From positions 1-57,661 of the forward strand of contig CAJUGU010000005.1 in the NCBI GenBank assembly GCA_910586105.1: a DNA stretch of 57,661 nucleotides, written 5' to 3'. Made by a program: the position numbers and the translations under genes. The notes beneath the pieces are model-generated. The model had not been told where the DNA came from, did no database searches, and worked only from the letters and a program-made list of their open reading frames with translations. Shown here piece after piece: positions 31,789-39,444 of the stretch. The stretch is from an uncultured Eubacteriales bacterium (GTDB lineage Bacteria; Bacillota; Clostridia; Oscillospirales; Butyricicoccaceae). Position 1 is the stretch's first letter. The number at the start of each line of letters is the position of its first letter.

Positions 31789-32361
31789 TCACGGCATTTC
31801 TTCGGGCTTGCCGGGCAACAGGTAACCGCTCAGGCCGGTGGCCAGCAGCCGGAACACCGTGTCCTCGGTCTCCTCGGTGTTGGGGATCGCCCCCTCGACG
31901 ACATATTTTGCGTACATCACCGTGGAGGTGAGGACGTGCAGCCAAAGCAGATCCTGATTGATCCGGTCGAGGCTGGGGAACGCCTTTTTGAAGGCATGCA
32001 CCATCCCGATGAACGTATCGAAATAGGCGATATCCCGCTTTTTGTCATATTGAGGGAAAAAGGCGCTGTCCCGGAAGCGGTGATAAAAGATGGTCTCGTC
32101 GGGGTGCGAGGTCCAAAACCGGAAGTAGGGCAGCCACAGCCCTTTGATCGCCCCCATCGGGTCGGCGATCATATCCAGCGGATCGAACTTCAGGTTTTCA
32201 AAGAGCGCTGCCGCCTGCTTGTCGACATAGGTAAAGCAATCGACGATCAGCTGCTCCTTGCCGTCGAAGTAGCGGTACAGCGCCCCGGGGGAGATCCCCG
32301 CCAGCTCGCTGACGTTCTGGATGCGCACGCCTTCCAGGCCGTACTTGCGTACCGCCTTCAT
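31789..32361 (-). CDS. TetR/AcrR family regulator, start uncertain
   Basis: A 190-residue TetR regulator from the first ATG (MKAVRKYGLEGVRIQNVSELAG). The helix-turn-helix is at about 8-45 (GISPGALYRYFDGKEQLI). The frame continues upstream with RRKEAIILDDTKTRIISAT, exactly the sequence expected for helix 1 of TetR. The real N-terminus is therefore probably 12-25 residues longer. No ATG, GTG or TTG exists there before a stop. The best ribosome site AAGGAGG (32412-32406) points to CTG at 32397 or a neighbouring ATC. The ligand domain is typical and unassigned. It is divergent from fapA with a candidate operator between. Confidence 0.85.
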   Translation of the reverse strand: MKAVRKYGLEGVRIQNVSELAGISPGALYRYFDGKEQLIVDCFTYVDKQAAALFENLKFDPLDMIADPMGAIKGLWLPYFRFWTSHPDETIFYHRFRDSAFFPQYDKKRDIAYFDTFIGMVHAFKKAFPSLDRINQDLLWLHVLTSTVMYAKYVVEGAIPNTEETEDTVFRLLATGLSGYLLPGKPEEMP

Positions 32362-32444
32362 GGTCGCGGAAATGATCCGCGTTTTGGTGTCATCCAGGAT
32401 GATCGCCTCCTTGCGCCGCAGTTGGAATGATCTTCTGTCCGAAT

Positions 32445-32470
32445 ATTATACATCTGATATTATACATCAG
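32445..32470. promoter_or_regulatory. TetR operator candidate and -10 elements
   Basis: On the minus strand GATGTATAATAT occurs twice in tandem, giving two TATAAT hexamers. The plus strand holds the palindrome CTGAT-ATTATAC-ATCAG (32454-32470). It lies just upstream of the TetR gene, suiting autoregulation. Confidence 0.5.
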
Positions 32471-32538
32471 CCCGCCCGATTTGACAATACTTTTTGCCGC
32501 CGATTTGCCAACAAATTTTACAGGATGTTGATTTGCAC

Positions 32539-32567
32539 TTGCAAAATCTGTCTGGACGGGGTATAAT
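32539..32567 (+). promoter_or_regulatory. promoter of the fapA-cheX-cheY unit
   Basis: TTGCAA (32539-32544), 17 bp, TATAAT (32562-32567), 48 bp upstream of fapA. Confidence 0.8.
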
Positions 32568-32614
32568 GGTTACGCAGAACGTTGATGAAACATTTGGAGG
32601 GAGGTGCTCAGGAG

Positions 32615-34360
32615 ATGGCACTGAAAAAGACGATCCTGTCCTGGCTGGGCAAATTCCAGAAAGAAACGGACGCGGCGGAGCAGCCAACGGTGGAAGCGCC
32701 GCCGGTAGAGTCGGCAGTGGAAGCGCCGCCCCCCGACCCGGCTCGGTTAGAGCTGGAACGCGATCACGCGCTACACTTGCTGCACGGCATGTGGGAGGAT
32801 CAGTTTGGCATGCAGGATGTGCCGGTCGTGCGGCTGGAAGATCCCGGCGTGCTGCCGGAAGGCTGGCTGGAGAAGGAGCTGGGCAGGCTGCGGCAGTCGA
32901 TTACGAGCGCGGCAGGTTCACGCTTCACCAAAGCGCAGCCCAAGGCCGAGCCGAAGAAGCCGCCCAAGCCGCAGGAGGGCGAAGCCCCGCAGCCGCTGGA
33001 AGAGCCGGAGACGCCCAAGCTGCCCGATCTGAACGCGCAGCCGTGGATCTTTGTTTCGGCGGACCGTCTTGCGGCGTGGATCCTGGTATTCCCGCCGGTC
33101 GGAGAAGGCAGGGAGTTAACCGCCGAGGCGCTCGCGAACGCCATGCGCGAAAACGAGATCAAGTTCGGCGTGGACGAAGAGCTGGTCAGCCGTCTGCCCG
33201 AGCAGGAGGGGCGTTATTTCCATATGTATTTGCTTGCCGTCGGGCAGCCCGCGGTCGACGGGAAAGACGGACATATCGTGGATTTCTTCCCCCGTGAGAT
33301 CGACCGTTCGGTCACGACCGATGAAAATGGGCAGGTGGATTATACCTCGCTGAATTTCGTGCAGAACGCGGACGAAGGGGATGCGATCTGCCAGCTGATC
33401 CCCCATACCGACGGCGTGCCGGGCATGAACGTGCTGGGCAAGCCGATCGCCGCGCGCAACGGCAAAAAGGCGACGCTGCCCAAGGGCCGCAACACGGTGG
33501 TGAGCGAAGACGGCACCAAGCTGCTCGCGGCGAAGGCGGGGCATGTAGAATTCTCGGGCCGCAGTTTCCAGATCGACCCGGTGCTGAATATTAACGGCAA
33601 CGTCGATTATTCGACCGGCAACATCAACTTCCTGGGCGACGTGCATGTTTATGGCGACGTCTGCACCGGCTTCCATGTCCGCGCGGTCGGCAGCGTCCAG
33701 ATCGACGGCGTGCTCGAGGGCACGGTGGAGGCGGGCAAGGATTTGGTCGTCGTGAAGGGCATTCTGGGGAGCCGGGAGTCGATCATCCGGGCGCACCGCA
33801 ACGTGTTTGCGAAATATATGGAGAACAGCAGCGTCCACGCGCAGGAATGCCTCAGCACGGACTGCATCGTCAACTGCGACGTGTACTGTGATGGTGAGAT
33901 CCAGGTCGTTTCGGGACGCGGTACGATCATAGGGGGCAAGGTGTGCGCGGCGCGCAAGATCAACGCCAAGATCGTCGGCTCGAAGGCGGAGGGGCTGACC
34001 CGCGTTTCGCTGGGGGGGCTGCCGTGTTCGGAATTCGAGCGCGGGCTGCTCAGCCGGGAGATCGAAGACCTGGAGCTGGAAATGAAAAAGATCGAACAGC
34101 AGCCCGACAGTCCTGCCAAGCTCAACAGCCTGTCGAAGGCCCGCCTTCAGATCTCGGTGAACAAGATGAAGCTGGCGCAGATGGATAAGGATCTGGAAGC
34201 GATGAAGGAGCAGCTGGAGGATCAGGAGAAGGCGCGGCTGGAATGCGACATCGCATATCCGGGGCTGGAGATCACGATCGGCAAAGCCAGCGTGCGGCTG
34301 ACGACGGAAACGCATAAATGCATAGCCCGCATGGTGAATGGGGAGATCCACCTGTTCTGA
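32615..34360 (+). CDS. FapA / DUF342 family protein
   Basis: A 581-residue protein. The variable N-terminal part (to about 150) is rich in Pro/Glu/Lys. The DUF342 core follows with its beta-helical glycine pattern (INGNVDYSTGNINFLGDVHVYGDVCTGFHVRAVGSVQIDGVLEGTVEAG). A coiled coil at about 475-545 and a short C-terminal beta segment complete it. The family is related to the cell-division inhibitor MinC at its core; FapA members have been linked to flagellar or polar assembly. GGAGG..AGGAG precedes the start. It heads a unit with CheX-like and CheY-like proteins, implying a phospho-signalled surface or motility function. Confidence 0.9.
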   Translation: MALKKTILSWLGKFQKETDAAEQPTVEAPPVESAVEAPPPDPARLELERDHALHLLHGMWEDQFGMQDVPVVRLEDPGVLPEGWLEKELGRLRQSITSAAGSRFTKAQPKAEPKKPPKPQEGEAPQPLEEPETPKLPDLNAQPWIFVSADRLAAWILVFPPVGEGRELTAEALANAMRENEIKFGVDEELVSRLPEQEGRYFHMYLLAVGQPAVDGKDGHIVDFFPREIDRSVTTDENGQVDYTSLNFVQNADEGDAICQLIPHTDGVPGMNVLGKPIAARNGKKATLPKGRNTVVSEDGTKLLAAKAGHVEFSGRSFQIDPVLNINGNVDYSTGNINFLGDVHVYGDVCTGFHVRAVGSVQIDGVLEGTVEAGKDLVVVKGILGSRESIIRAHRNVFAKYMENSSVHAQECLSTDCIVNCDVYCDGEIQVVSGRGTIIGGKVCAARKINAKIVGSKAEGLTRVSLGGLPCSEFERGLLSREIEDLELEMKKIEQQPDSPAKLNSLSKARLQISVNKMKLAQMDKDLEAMKEQLEDQEKARLECDIAYPGLEITIGKASVRLTTETHKCIARMVNGEIHLF

Positions 34361-34494
34361 GGATCTGTTTTGCGTCTTCCAAGCAGCGCGCCTGCTGTCA
34401 GTTAGCGCGGGGGACAAGATCCTTCGCCGGCCAATGCTTTTTCCGGATACGAAGCAGGCCCGGACACGGTAAGCGGACAGAAAGGGGGAGTTTC

Positions 34495-34965
34495 ATGTAT
34501 GATACGATGCGGCAGGAGGAGCTGAGGGCGCTTTTCGATCAGACTACGCGCGAAGTAACGGAGCAGGCGACGGGCATCCGCCTACAGGAGGGCGGGGAAG
34601 AGCCTGCCGGCGAGATCTATACGGTTCACGCGGAGTTTGAGCGCGGGTTTTATACCAGCGTATCCCTGTGTGCAGAGGAGACCCTTTTCATCCGGGTGGC
34701 CCGGCGCATGATGCGGCGGGAAGCGGTCACGCCGGAGGACGTGGAGGATTTTTCCAAGGAATATTTCAATGTGCTGTGCGGGCACATCGCTGCCAAGATG
34801 TATCAGGCGACGAAGGTCGCCTCCCGGTTTGGCATCCCTTCGTTTTATCGGGGGCGTTACAAACCGGGCGGCACACAGCCGCATTTTGTCATCAGCTACA
34901 CCGGCGACGGGAACGAACGGGCGCAGCTGATCCACCATACGCCTTTTGGGCTGGATATGGTTTGA
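34495..34965 (+). CDS. CheX-like phosphatase domain protein
   Basis: A 156-residue CheC/CheX-family protein. The phosphatase signature E-x-x-N is present as FSKEYFNVLCGHIAAKM (Glu89, Asn92), the pair that positions water to dephosphorylate CheY-P. Length and the single ExxN motif favour CheX over the two-motif CheC. GGGGGAG precedes the start. It lies 134 bp after fapA and 57 bp before a CheY-like gene, so its probable substrate is the neighbouring response regulator. Confidence 0.85.
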   Translation: MYDTMRQEELRALFDQTTREVTEQATGIRLQEGGEEPAGEIYTVHAEFERGFYTSVSLCAEETLFIRVARRMMRREAVTPEDVEDFSKEYFNVLCGHIAAKMYQATKVASRFGIPSFYRGRYKPGGTQPHFVISYTGDGNERAQLIHHTPFGLDMV

Positions 34966-35022
34966 AACGGCGATCCAACGCATAGAAAAAGATTAAAATA
35001 TTAACGAAAGGGGACGATGTCA

Positions 35023-35394
35023 ATGGGCAAGCGGGTTATGGTCGTAGACGACTCCCGTGTACTCGAGATCATGGTCAATGATTTGCTGGAGGATTCAGAT
35101 TTTGAGGTAGTGGCATACTGCCGGAACGGTGAGGAAGCGATTGCAACGTACAGCGAGGTCAAGCCGGATCTGGTGACGATGGATATCATCATGCCGGGGC
35201 TGGACGGGCTGGAGACTGCGCGGGCGATCATAGAGGAAGACCCGAAGGCGCGGATCGTGATGGTTTCTTCGCTGGCGTATGACGATACGATCAATGAAGC
35301 GCGGGAGCTGGGCGCGAAAGCGTTTGTGTTCAAGCCGTTTGACCGGGATCAGCTGCTTTCCGCTCTGGAACAGGCGGTCACGGATGAGGTCTGA
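35023..35394 (+). CDS. single-domain response regulator (CheY-like)
   Basis: A 123-residue receiver with no output domain. Conserved residues: Asp9-Asp10 in VMVVDDSR, phospho-acceptor Asp54 in LVTMDIIMPG, Thr/Ser switch in MVSSLAYD and Lys in VFKPFD. The start at 35023 has better spacing to AAAGGGG than the ATG two codons earlier. Together with the upstream CheX-like phosphatase and FapA it forms a three-gene unit. The kinase is not in this segment. Confidence 0.92.
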   Translation: MGKRVMVVDDSRVLEIMVNDLLEDSDFEVVAYCRNGEEAIATYSEVKPDLVTMDIIMPGLDGLETARAIIEEDPKARIVMVSSLAYDDTINEARELGAKAFVFKPFDRDQLLSALEQAVTDEV

Positions 35395-35412
35395 ACGGAA
35401 TATGGATACCGG

Positions 35413-35453
35413 AAAACGCGGTACAGTAGCCAAGGGCTGCCGTGCCGCGTTTT
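35413..35453 (+). terminator. terminator of the fapA-cheX-cheY unit
   Basis: AAAACGCGG (35413-35421) pairs with CCGCGTTTT (35445-35453), with an inner partly paired region, ending in T4. Confidence 0.75.
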
Positions 35454-35460
35454 GCTTTGG

Positions 35461-35560
35461 CCCTGCGCGAGGGGCGGTCCTGCGCGGACGGCGGGTCCTG
35501 CGCGGACGGCGCCAAAGGGACGAGTCCCTTTGGAATCCCGTTTACCGCTGCGGCGGGAAA
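35461..35560 (-). repeat. dispersed palindromic repeat, copy 2 (inverted)
   Basis: The core is identical to copy 1 (35512-35533) but on the minus strand. The downstream module GTCCGCGCAGGACC is present twice in tandem here, separated by CGCC. It lies between cheY and the flippase gene. Confidence 0.85.
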
Positions 35561-35589
35561 AAATAGATCGTCAGATTTCAGCCGGGAAA

Positions 35590-35618
35590 TTGCATTTCCC
35601 GCGCAGGTGTGATACACT
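35590..35618 (+). promoter_or_regulatory. promoter of the flippase gene
   Basis: TTGCAT (35590-35595), 17 bp, TACACT (35613-35618), just after repeat copy 2. Confidence 0.65.
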
Positions 35619-35654
35619 AAAAAGACGATATCACTGTACAAGAGGTCTACCATT

Positions 35655-37100
35655 GTGGCACAAAAGAATTCCATGACGCGCGACGCGATGCTGTTCCTGC
35701 CCGCGAAGATCGCGGAAGGGCTGCTGCTGATGCTGGTCAGCTCGCTCTACTCGCACATTTTTTTGAAGGAAGCCAACGGCTTTTTTAATTCGATCAACCT
35801 GACCGTGCAGCTCTGCTACCTGATCCTTGCAGGCTGGATGGCGAACGCCGCGACCCGTTATGTGGCGGAAGAATACCGCGTCGACCGCGGTGAAAAGCTG
35901 TTTTCGACCGTTTCATCGGTCTATCTGCTGCTCAGCGCGCTGGTCGCGGCGGGCTACAGTGCGACCGCGCTGATCACCGGGCAGGCGGCGTATTTTTTGG
36001 CCGTCCTGCTGTTCATGAGCTACACCTGTTTTCAGATCCTGAACGCGGCGCTGGTGCAGTTGGGACGGATCCGGGCTTCGGTAGCGCTGTCGCTGCTGTC
36101 GGCAGTGCTCAAGCTGGGGGTCGCGTGGATGCTCGTAGGCGGAGCGGCGGATTATCCGTCGCCCGTCCCGGCGGTGCTTGCGTCGACCGTCGCAGACGGC
36201 GTCGCAGGGCTGGGCGCAGTATTCGCGCTGTCCTTCCCGCGGGTGGTACGGCTGCGGTATTTCTCGCGCGAACTGCTGCAAAAATTCCTGAAATATGGTT
36301 TGCCGCTGATGGGCGTTTCGATCTCGGTGGCGCTGCTCAATCAGATCGACCGGATCCTGGTTGTCGGCATGTACGGTAACGAAGTCTTTGCGGTGTATAC
36401 GAACAACAATTCGATCGCAACCAGCATATTTAATATGCTGTCGGTCGGCATCATGCGGGGCGTGTATCCGAACGTGCTGCGTGCCTGGCGCGAAGGCGGG
36501 AAGCCGCTGGCAAAGCCGCTGCTGGACGGAGGGGTGCGGCTGTACCTGCTGATCGCCGCGCCGGCGGTCTGCGGGCTTTCGGCGGTCTCCTACACGCTGT
36601 CGGATTTCCTGTTTGCCGATGGCTACGAAGCCGGGTTTCCGGTGATCGTGTTCACCTCCTGCGCGATGCTGTTCATGGGACTGACCGAATATGCGAACAA
36701 GGCGTATGAGCTGGAACAGCAGACGGTTGCGATCCTGCAAAACAGCGCGGCGGCGGCGGCGATCAAGGTTGTCGCGTCGCTGATACTGATCCGCACGGCT
36801 GGCTATCAGGCGGCGGCGCTGGGGTCGGTGGTCGCGTTTGCCAGTTATTTCATCATCACGGCGCTGCGGGTGCGCAAGCGTTTCCTGTTCCGCGTTCCGG
36901 CGGCGTCGCTCGCGCGGATCCTGATTTCTGCGGTGCTTTGCGGGGCGGCGGCGTTCGGCTGCACACAGCTGCCGGTGCGGAATGTGCTGCGGCTGGTGTT
37001 CGCAGTCGGCGCGGGGGCGGCCGTCTATGCGGCGTGCATTATTATAAGCGGCGAAGGCCGACAGGAGCTGGCGGCGATCCGCGCGAAGCTGAAAAGGTGA
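35655..37100 (+). CDS. polysaccharide flippase / MOP-superfamily membrane protein
   Basis: A 481-residue integral membrane protein with about 12-14 hydrophobic helices, of the oligosaccharide flippase (RfbX/Wzx-like) part of the MOP superfamily. The charged loop FSRELLQKFLKYGLPLMGVSISVALLNQIDRILVVGMYG is typical of the family centre. It starts with GTG (AGAGG upstream). It has its own promoter and a strong terminator. No glycosyltransferases are adjacent, so the substrate (spore, capsule or teichoic precursor) cannot be assigned. Confidence 0.88.
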   Translation: MAQKNSMTRDAMLFLPAKIAEGLLLMLVSSLYSHIFLKEANGFFNSINLTVQLCYLILAGWMANAATRYVAEEYRVDRGEKLFSTVSSVYLLLSALVAAGYSATALITGQAAYFLAVLLFMSYTCFQILNAALVQLGRIRASVALSLLSAVLKLGVAWMLVGGAADYPSPVPAVLASTVADGVAGLGAVFALSFPRVVRLRYFSRELLQKFLKYGLPLMGVSISVALLNQIDRILVVGMYGNEVFAVYTNNNSIATSIFNMLSVGIMRGVYPNVLRAWREGGKPLAKPLLDGGVRLYLLIAAPAVCGLSAVSYTLSDFLFADGYEAGFPVIVFTSCAMLFMGLTEYANKAYELEQQTVAILQNSAAAAAIKVVASLILIRTAGYQAAALGSVVAFASYFIITALRVRKRFLFRVPAASLARILISAVLCGAAAFGCTQLPVRNVLRLVFAVGAGAAVYAACIIISGEGRQELAAIRAKLKR

Positions 37101-37164
37101 ATGCGGAGCAGACGGCCTCAAAACCGCGCTTAAAAATTCCTCATGTGATTTTTACAAATGTTTT

Positions 37165-37202
37165 GCGGCCTGTCTGGATCGTTGCCAGACAGGCCGCTTT
37201 TT
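37165..37202 (+). terminator. terminator of the flippase gene
   Basis: A perfect 13-bp stem (37165-37177 with 37185-37197) and five T. Confidence 0.93.
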
Positions 37203-37254
37203 CGATAGGCTGCGCCGTTTCAGTTGATAAAATAAACAGCACCGCAATTTATCA

Positions 37255-37284
37255 CCCCGTCCGCCGTTCGGATGGCGGACGGGG
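37255..37284. repeat. inverted repeat between convergent genes
   Basis: CCCCGTCCGCC and its exact complement are separated by 8 nt. There is no T-run. It may add a transcription block between flippase and the DeoR gene. Confidence 0.55.
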
Positions 37285-37314
37285 CGGTATGTAGTATCTG
37301 AGGGCTCCGAGCAG

Positions 37315-37405
37315 ATCCCCGCCGCAGCGGGAGAAGGGATTCCAAAGGGACGAGTCCCTTTGGCGCTGTCCGCGCAGGACCGCCCGCCGCGTAGGCGAGC
37401 CCGAA
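37315..37405 (+). repeat. dispersed palindromic repeat, copy 3
   Basis: The core is identical to copy 1 (37342-37363), with CCGCCGCAGCGG and GGGATT upstream, and GCGCTGTCCGCGCAGGACC plus GCCCGCCGCGTAGGCGA downstream. It lies between convergent genes, near the DeoR stop. Confidence 0.85.
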
Positions 37406-37430
37406 AGGAAAGCCGGACGCGCCCCGCCGG

Positions 37431-38186
37431 TCAGCGGAAACGGACGCGGATGCCCTCCTGCTCAAAGAACTCCATATAGCGTTCCGGAGGCCGGCGGTCG
37501 GTCAGGAACCCCGTGATGTCTTCCAGCTTGCAGAAGGAAATGACCGCTTCCTTATCCAGCTTGCTGCTGTCCGCCATCAGGAAAACATGGCTCGCGCGCT
37601 GCACGACCCCCCGCTTGATCTCGCCCTCTAAAAACGTGGTGTTCATCATGCCGTTTTCAATCGTCACCCCCGTCGCCCCCATGAACGCCTTGTTGATCTT
37701 CATGGACGACAACGATTCAAAGGTCGACAAACCGACGAACGAATCGGTCGTATAATTATACACCCCGCCCAGCGAGATCACCGAAAGCCCTTCGTATTTT
37801 GCCGCCTCCGCCAGCGCCCCCAGCGAATGCGTCAGGATGGTCAGGTTTTTGTGCCCGCCCAAATACCGCAGCAGCTGAAGCGTGGTCGAACCGGAATCAA
37901 TAAAAACCGTATCGCCGTTTTCGATCTCCTCCGCCGCCAACTGGCCAATGATCGCTTTGTCGGATGAATTCAGGCTGCTGCGCACCGGCATCGGTACCGC
38001 GCCCGTATTCGGCGTGGCCGTCACGCCGCCGTAAACCTTGCTGATATGCCCGCGCGCCTCAAGATCGTTCAGATCCCGCCGGATGGTGTTTTTCGACACG
38101 CCAAAGACTTCGCACAACTCATCGATCGAGGCGGTCTCCTTCGCGATCACATATTGTTCGATCGAATTCAGCCTGCTGATTTTCAT
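37431..38186 (-). CDS. DeoR/GlpR family transcriptional regulator
   Basis: A 251-residue regulator. Helix-turn-helix at about 5-55 (SIEQYVIAKETASIDELCEVFGVSKNTIRRDLNDLEARG with the DeoR hallmark FGVSKNTIRRDL). It is followed by the ribose-phosphate-isomerase-like sugar-phosphate sensing domain (VFIDSGSTTLQLLRYLGG, LMADSSKLDKEAV). Start 38186 is set by AAGGAG and by the family N-terminus. It is divergent from the transketolase genes, with a palindrome over their promoter. It probably senses a phosphorylated sugar and controls transketolase and/or itself. Confidence 0.92.
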   Translation of the reverse strand: MKISRLNSIEQYVIAKETASIDELCEVFGVSKNTIRRDLNDLEARGHISKVYGGVTATPNTGAVPMPVRSSLNSSDKAIIGQLAAEEIENGDTVFIDSGSTTLQLLRYLGGHKNLTILTHSLGALAEAAKYEGLSVISLGGVYNYTTDSFVGLSTFESLSSMKINKAFMGATGVTIENGMMNTTFLEGEIKRGVVQRASHVFLMADSSKLDKEAVISFCKLEDITGFLTDRRPPERYMEFFEQEGIRVRFR

Positions 38187-38336
38187 GTTCTGGGTTGCTC
38201 CTTCCATTCCCCCGTCGGGGATGCTTTTTCGCTCTCTGACAAACCCGCTCCCAGCCCGGCAAAACGCCGCCGGCATTCCCCGGAAAATCGGAAAACAGGC
38301 CCTGAACTGCGCCGGTTCCACAAATCACTATTCTAT

Positions 38337-38364
38337 ATTATATCAGAAATCACCGGAAATGCAA
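38337..38364 (-). promoter_or_regulatory. promoter of the DeoR gene
   Basis: Minus-strand TTGCAT (38364-38359), 16 bp, TATAAT (38342-38337). Confidence 0.65.
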
Positions 38365-38457
38365 CGGATGCTCGGAAAACTTCGTGCATAAATTTCGAGC
38401 GTCCATTTTTGATGATTTTGCACGAAAACCCGCGCGCCATGAAAAAAATTTGAAAAC

Positions 38458-38485
38458 CTTCCGGTTTTCCATTGAAATCCGGAAG
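38458..38485. promoter_or_regulatory. operator-like palindrome over the transketolase promoter
   Basis: CTTCCGG (38458-38464) and CCGGAAG (38479-38485) flank 14 bp that contain the -35 hexamer TTGAAA. A dimeric regulator such as the divergent DeoR protein bound here would block the promoter. Confidence 0.5.
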
Positions 38486-38500
38486 AAAAAATGGTAAGCT
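38472..38500 (+). promoter_or_regulatory. promoter of the transketolase genes
   Basis: TTGAAA (38472-38477), 17 bp, TAAGCT (38495-38500), about 80 bp upstream of the first gene. Confidence 0.6.
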
Positions 38501-38580
38501 AAGAATAGCAGGAAATTGGGCAAGTTTTTGTTTGGTCCTGCGCAAGAGTTTGCAATATTTTGAATAGGCAGGTGTATTCC

Positions 38581-39429
38581 ATGCAGAAAGAAAAGTTGAA
38601 AGAGCTTCGCGTTTTCGCAGAAGAGATCCGGGTGGAAACGCTGAAGACGATCGGCTCGCTGGGCTTTGGCCACGTGGGCGGTTCGATGTCGGTCGTCGAG
38701 ACCCTTGCCGTGCTTTACGGCGACGTCATGAAGGTCGACCCGAAAAATCCTTGCTGGGAAGATCGCGACTGGTGCGTGATGAGCAAGGGCCACGCAGGCC
38801 CCGCTATGTACGCGACCCTCGGCCTTAAGGGCTTCTACCCGGTGACCGACGCGTATACCCTGAACCAGCCGCACACCAATTTCCCCTCGCACACCGACCG
38901 CACCAAGACCCCCGGCATCGACCTGACGACCGGCTCGCTCGGCCAGGGCATGAGCTCGGCCGTCGGCGCCGCGCTCGGCAACAAGATGGACGGCCGCGAC
39001 AACCATACCTTCGTTTTCGTCGGCGACGGCGAAGCGGACGAGGGCCAGATCTGGGAAGGCGCACAGTTCGCCGCGCACTACAAGCTCTCTAACCTCATTT
39101 GCTTCGTGGACAGCAACAAGCGTCAGCTCGACGGCGCAGTCGACGATATCATGAGCCACGGCAAGGGCCTCGGCGCGAAATTCGACGCCAACGGCTGGAA
39201 CGTGATCGACGTTGCCGACGGCAACGATATCGAGCAGATCTGGGACGCCGTACAGCAGGCTTACAAGTCCGATTCGGCCCCGACCTGCATCATCCTCAAC
39301 ACCGTAAAGGGCAAGGGCTGCACCTTTGCCGAGCCTTCGGGCGCGCACTCCTCCCAGCCCACCAAGGAGCAGTGGGACGAGGCCATTGCCGCTGCCGAAG
39401 CACGCCTTGCCGAAGCCAAGGCACAGTAA
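38581..39429 (+). CDS. transketolase, N-terminal (thiamine diphosphate) subunit
   Basis: A 282-residue separate N-terminal half of transketolase, which moves two-carbon units between sugar phosphates in the pentose phosphate pathway. The thiamine diphosphate/Mg motif is GDGEADEGQIWEGAQFAAHYKLSNLICFVDSNKRQLDG, and GFGHVGGSMSVVETLAVLYGD and MSKGHAGPAMYA are typical. The start at 38581 is chosen over an in-frame TTG at 38560. The C-terminal half follows 15 bp later. Codons are strongly biased to GGC, CTC, AAG, AAC and TTC compared with neighbours, which suggests high expression. Confidence 0.95.
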   Translation: MQKEKLKELRVFAEEIRVETLKTIGSLGFGHVGGSMSVVETLAVLYGDVMKVDPKNPCWEDRDWCVMSKGHAGPAMYATLGLKGFYPVTDAYTLNQPHTNFPSHTDRTKTPGIDLTTGSLGQGMSSAVGAALGNKMDGRDNHTFVFVGDGEADEGQIWEGAQFAAHYKLSNLICFVDSNKRQLDGAVDDIMSHGKGLGAKFDANGWNVIDVADGNDIEQIWDAVQQAYKSDSAPTCIILNTVKGKGCTFAEPSGAHSSQPTKEQWDEAIAAAEARLAEAKAQ

Positions 39430-39444
39430 GGAGGGTACACTACA

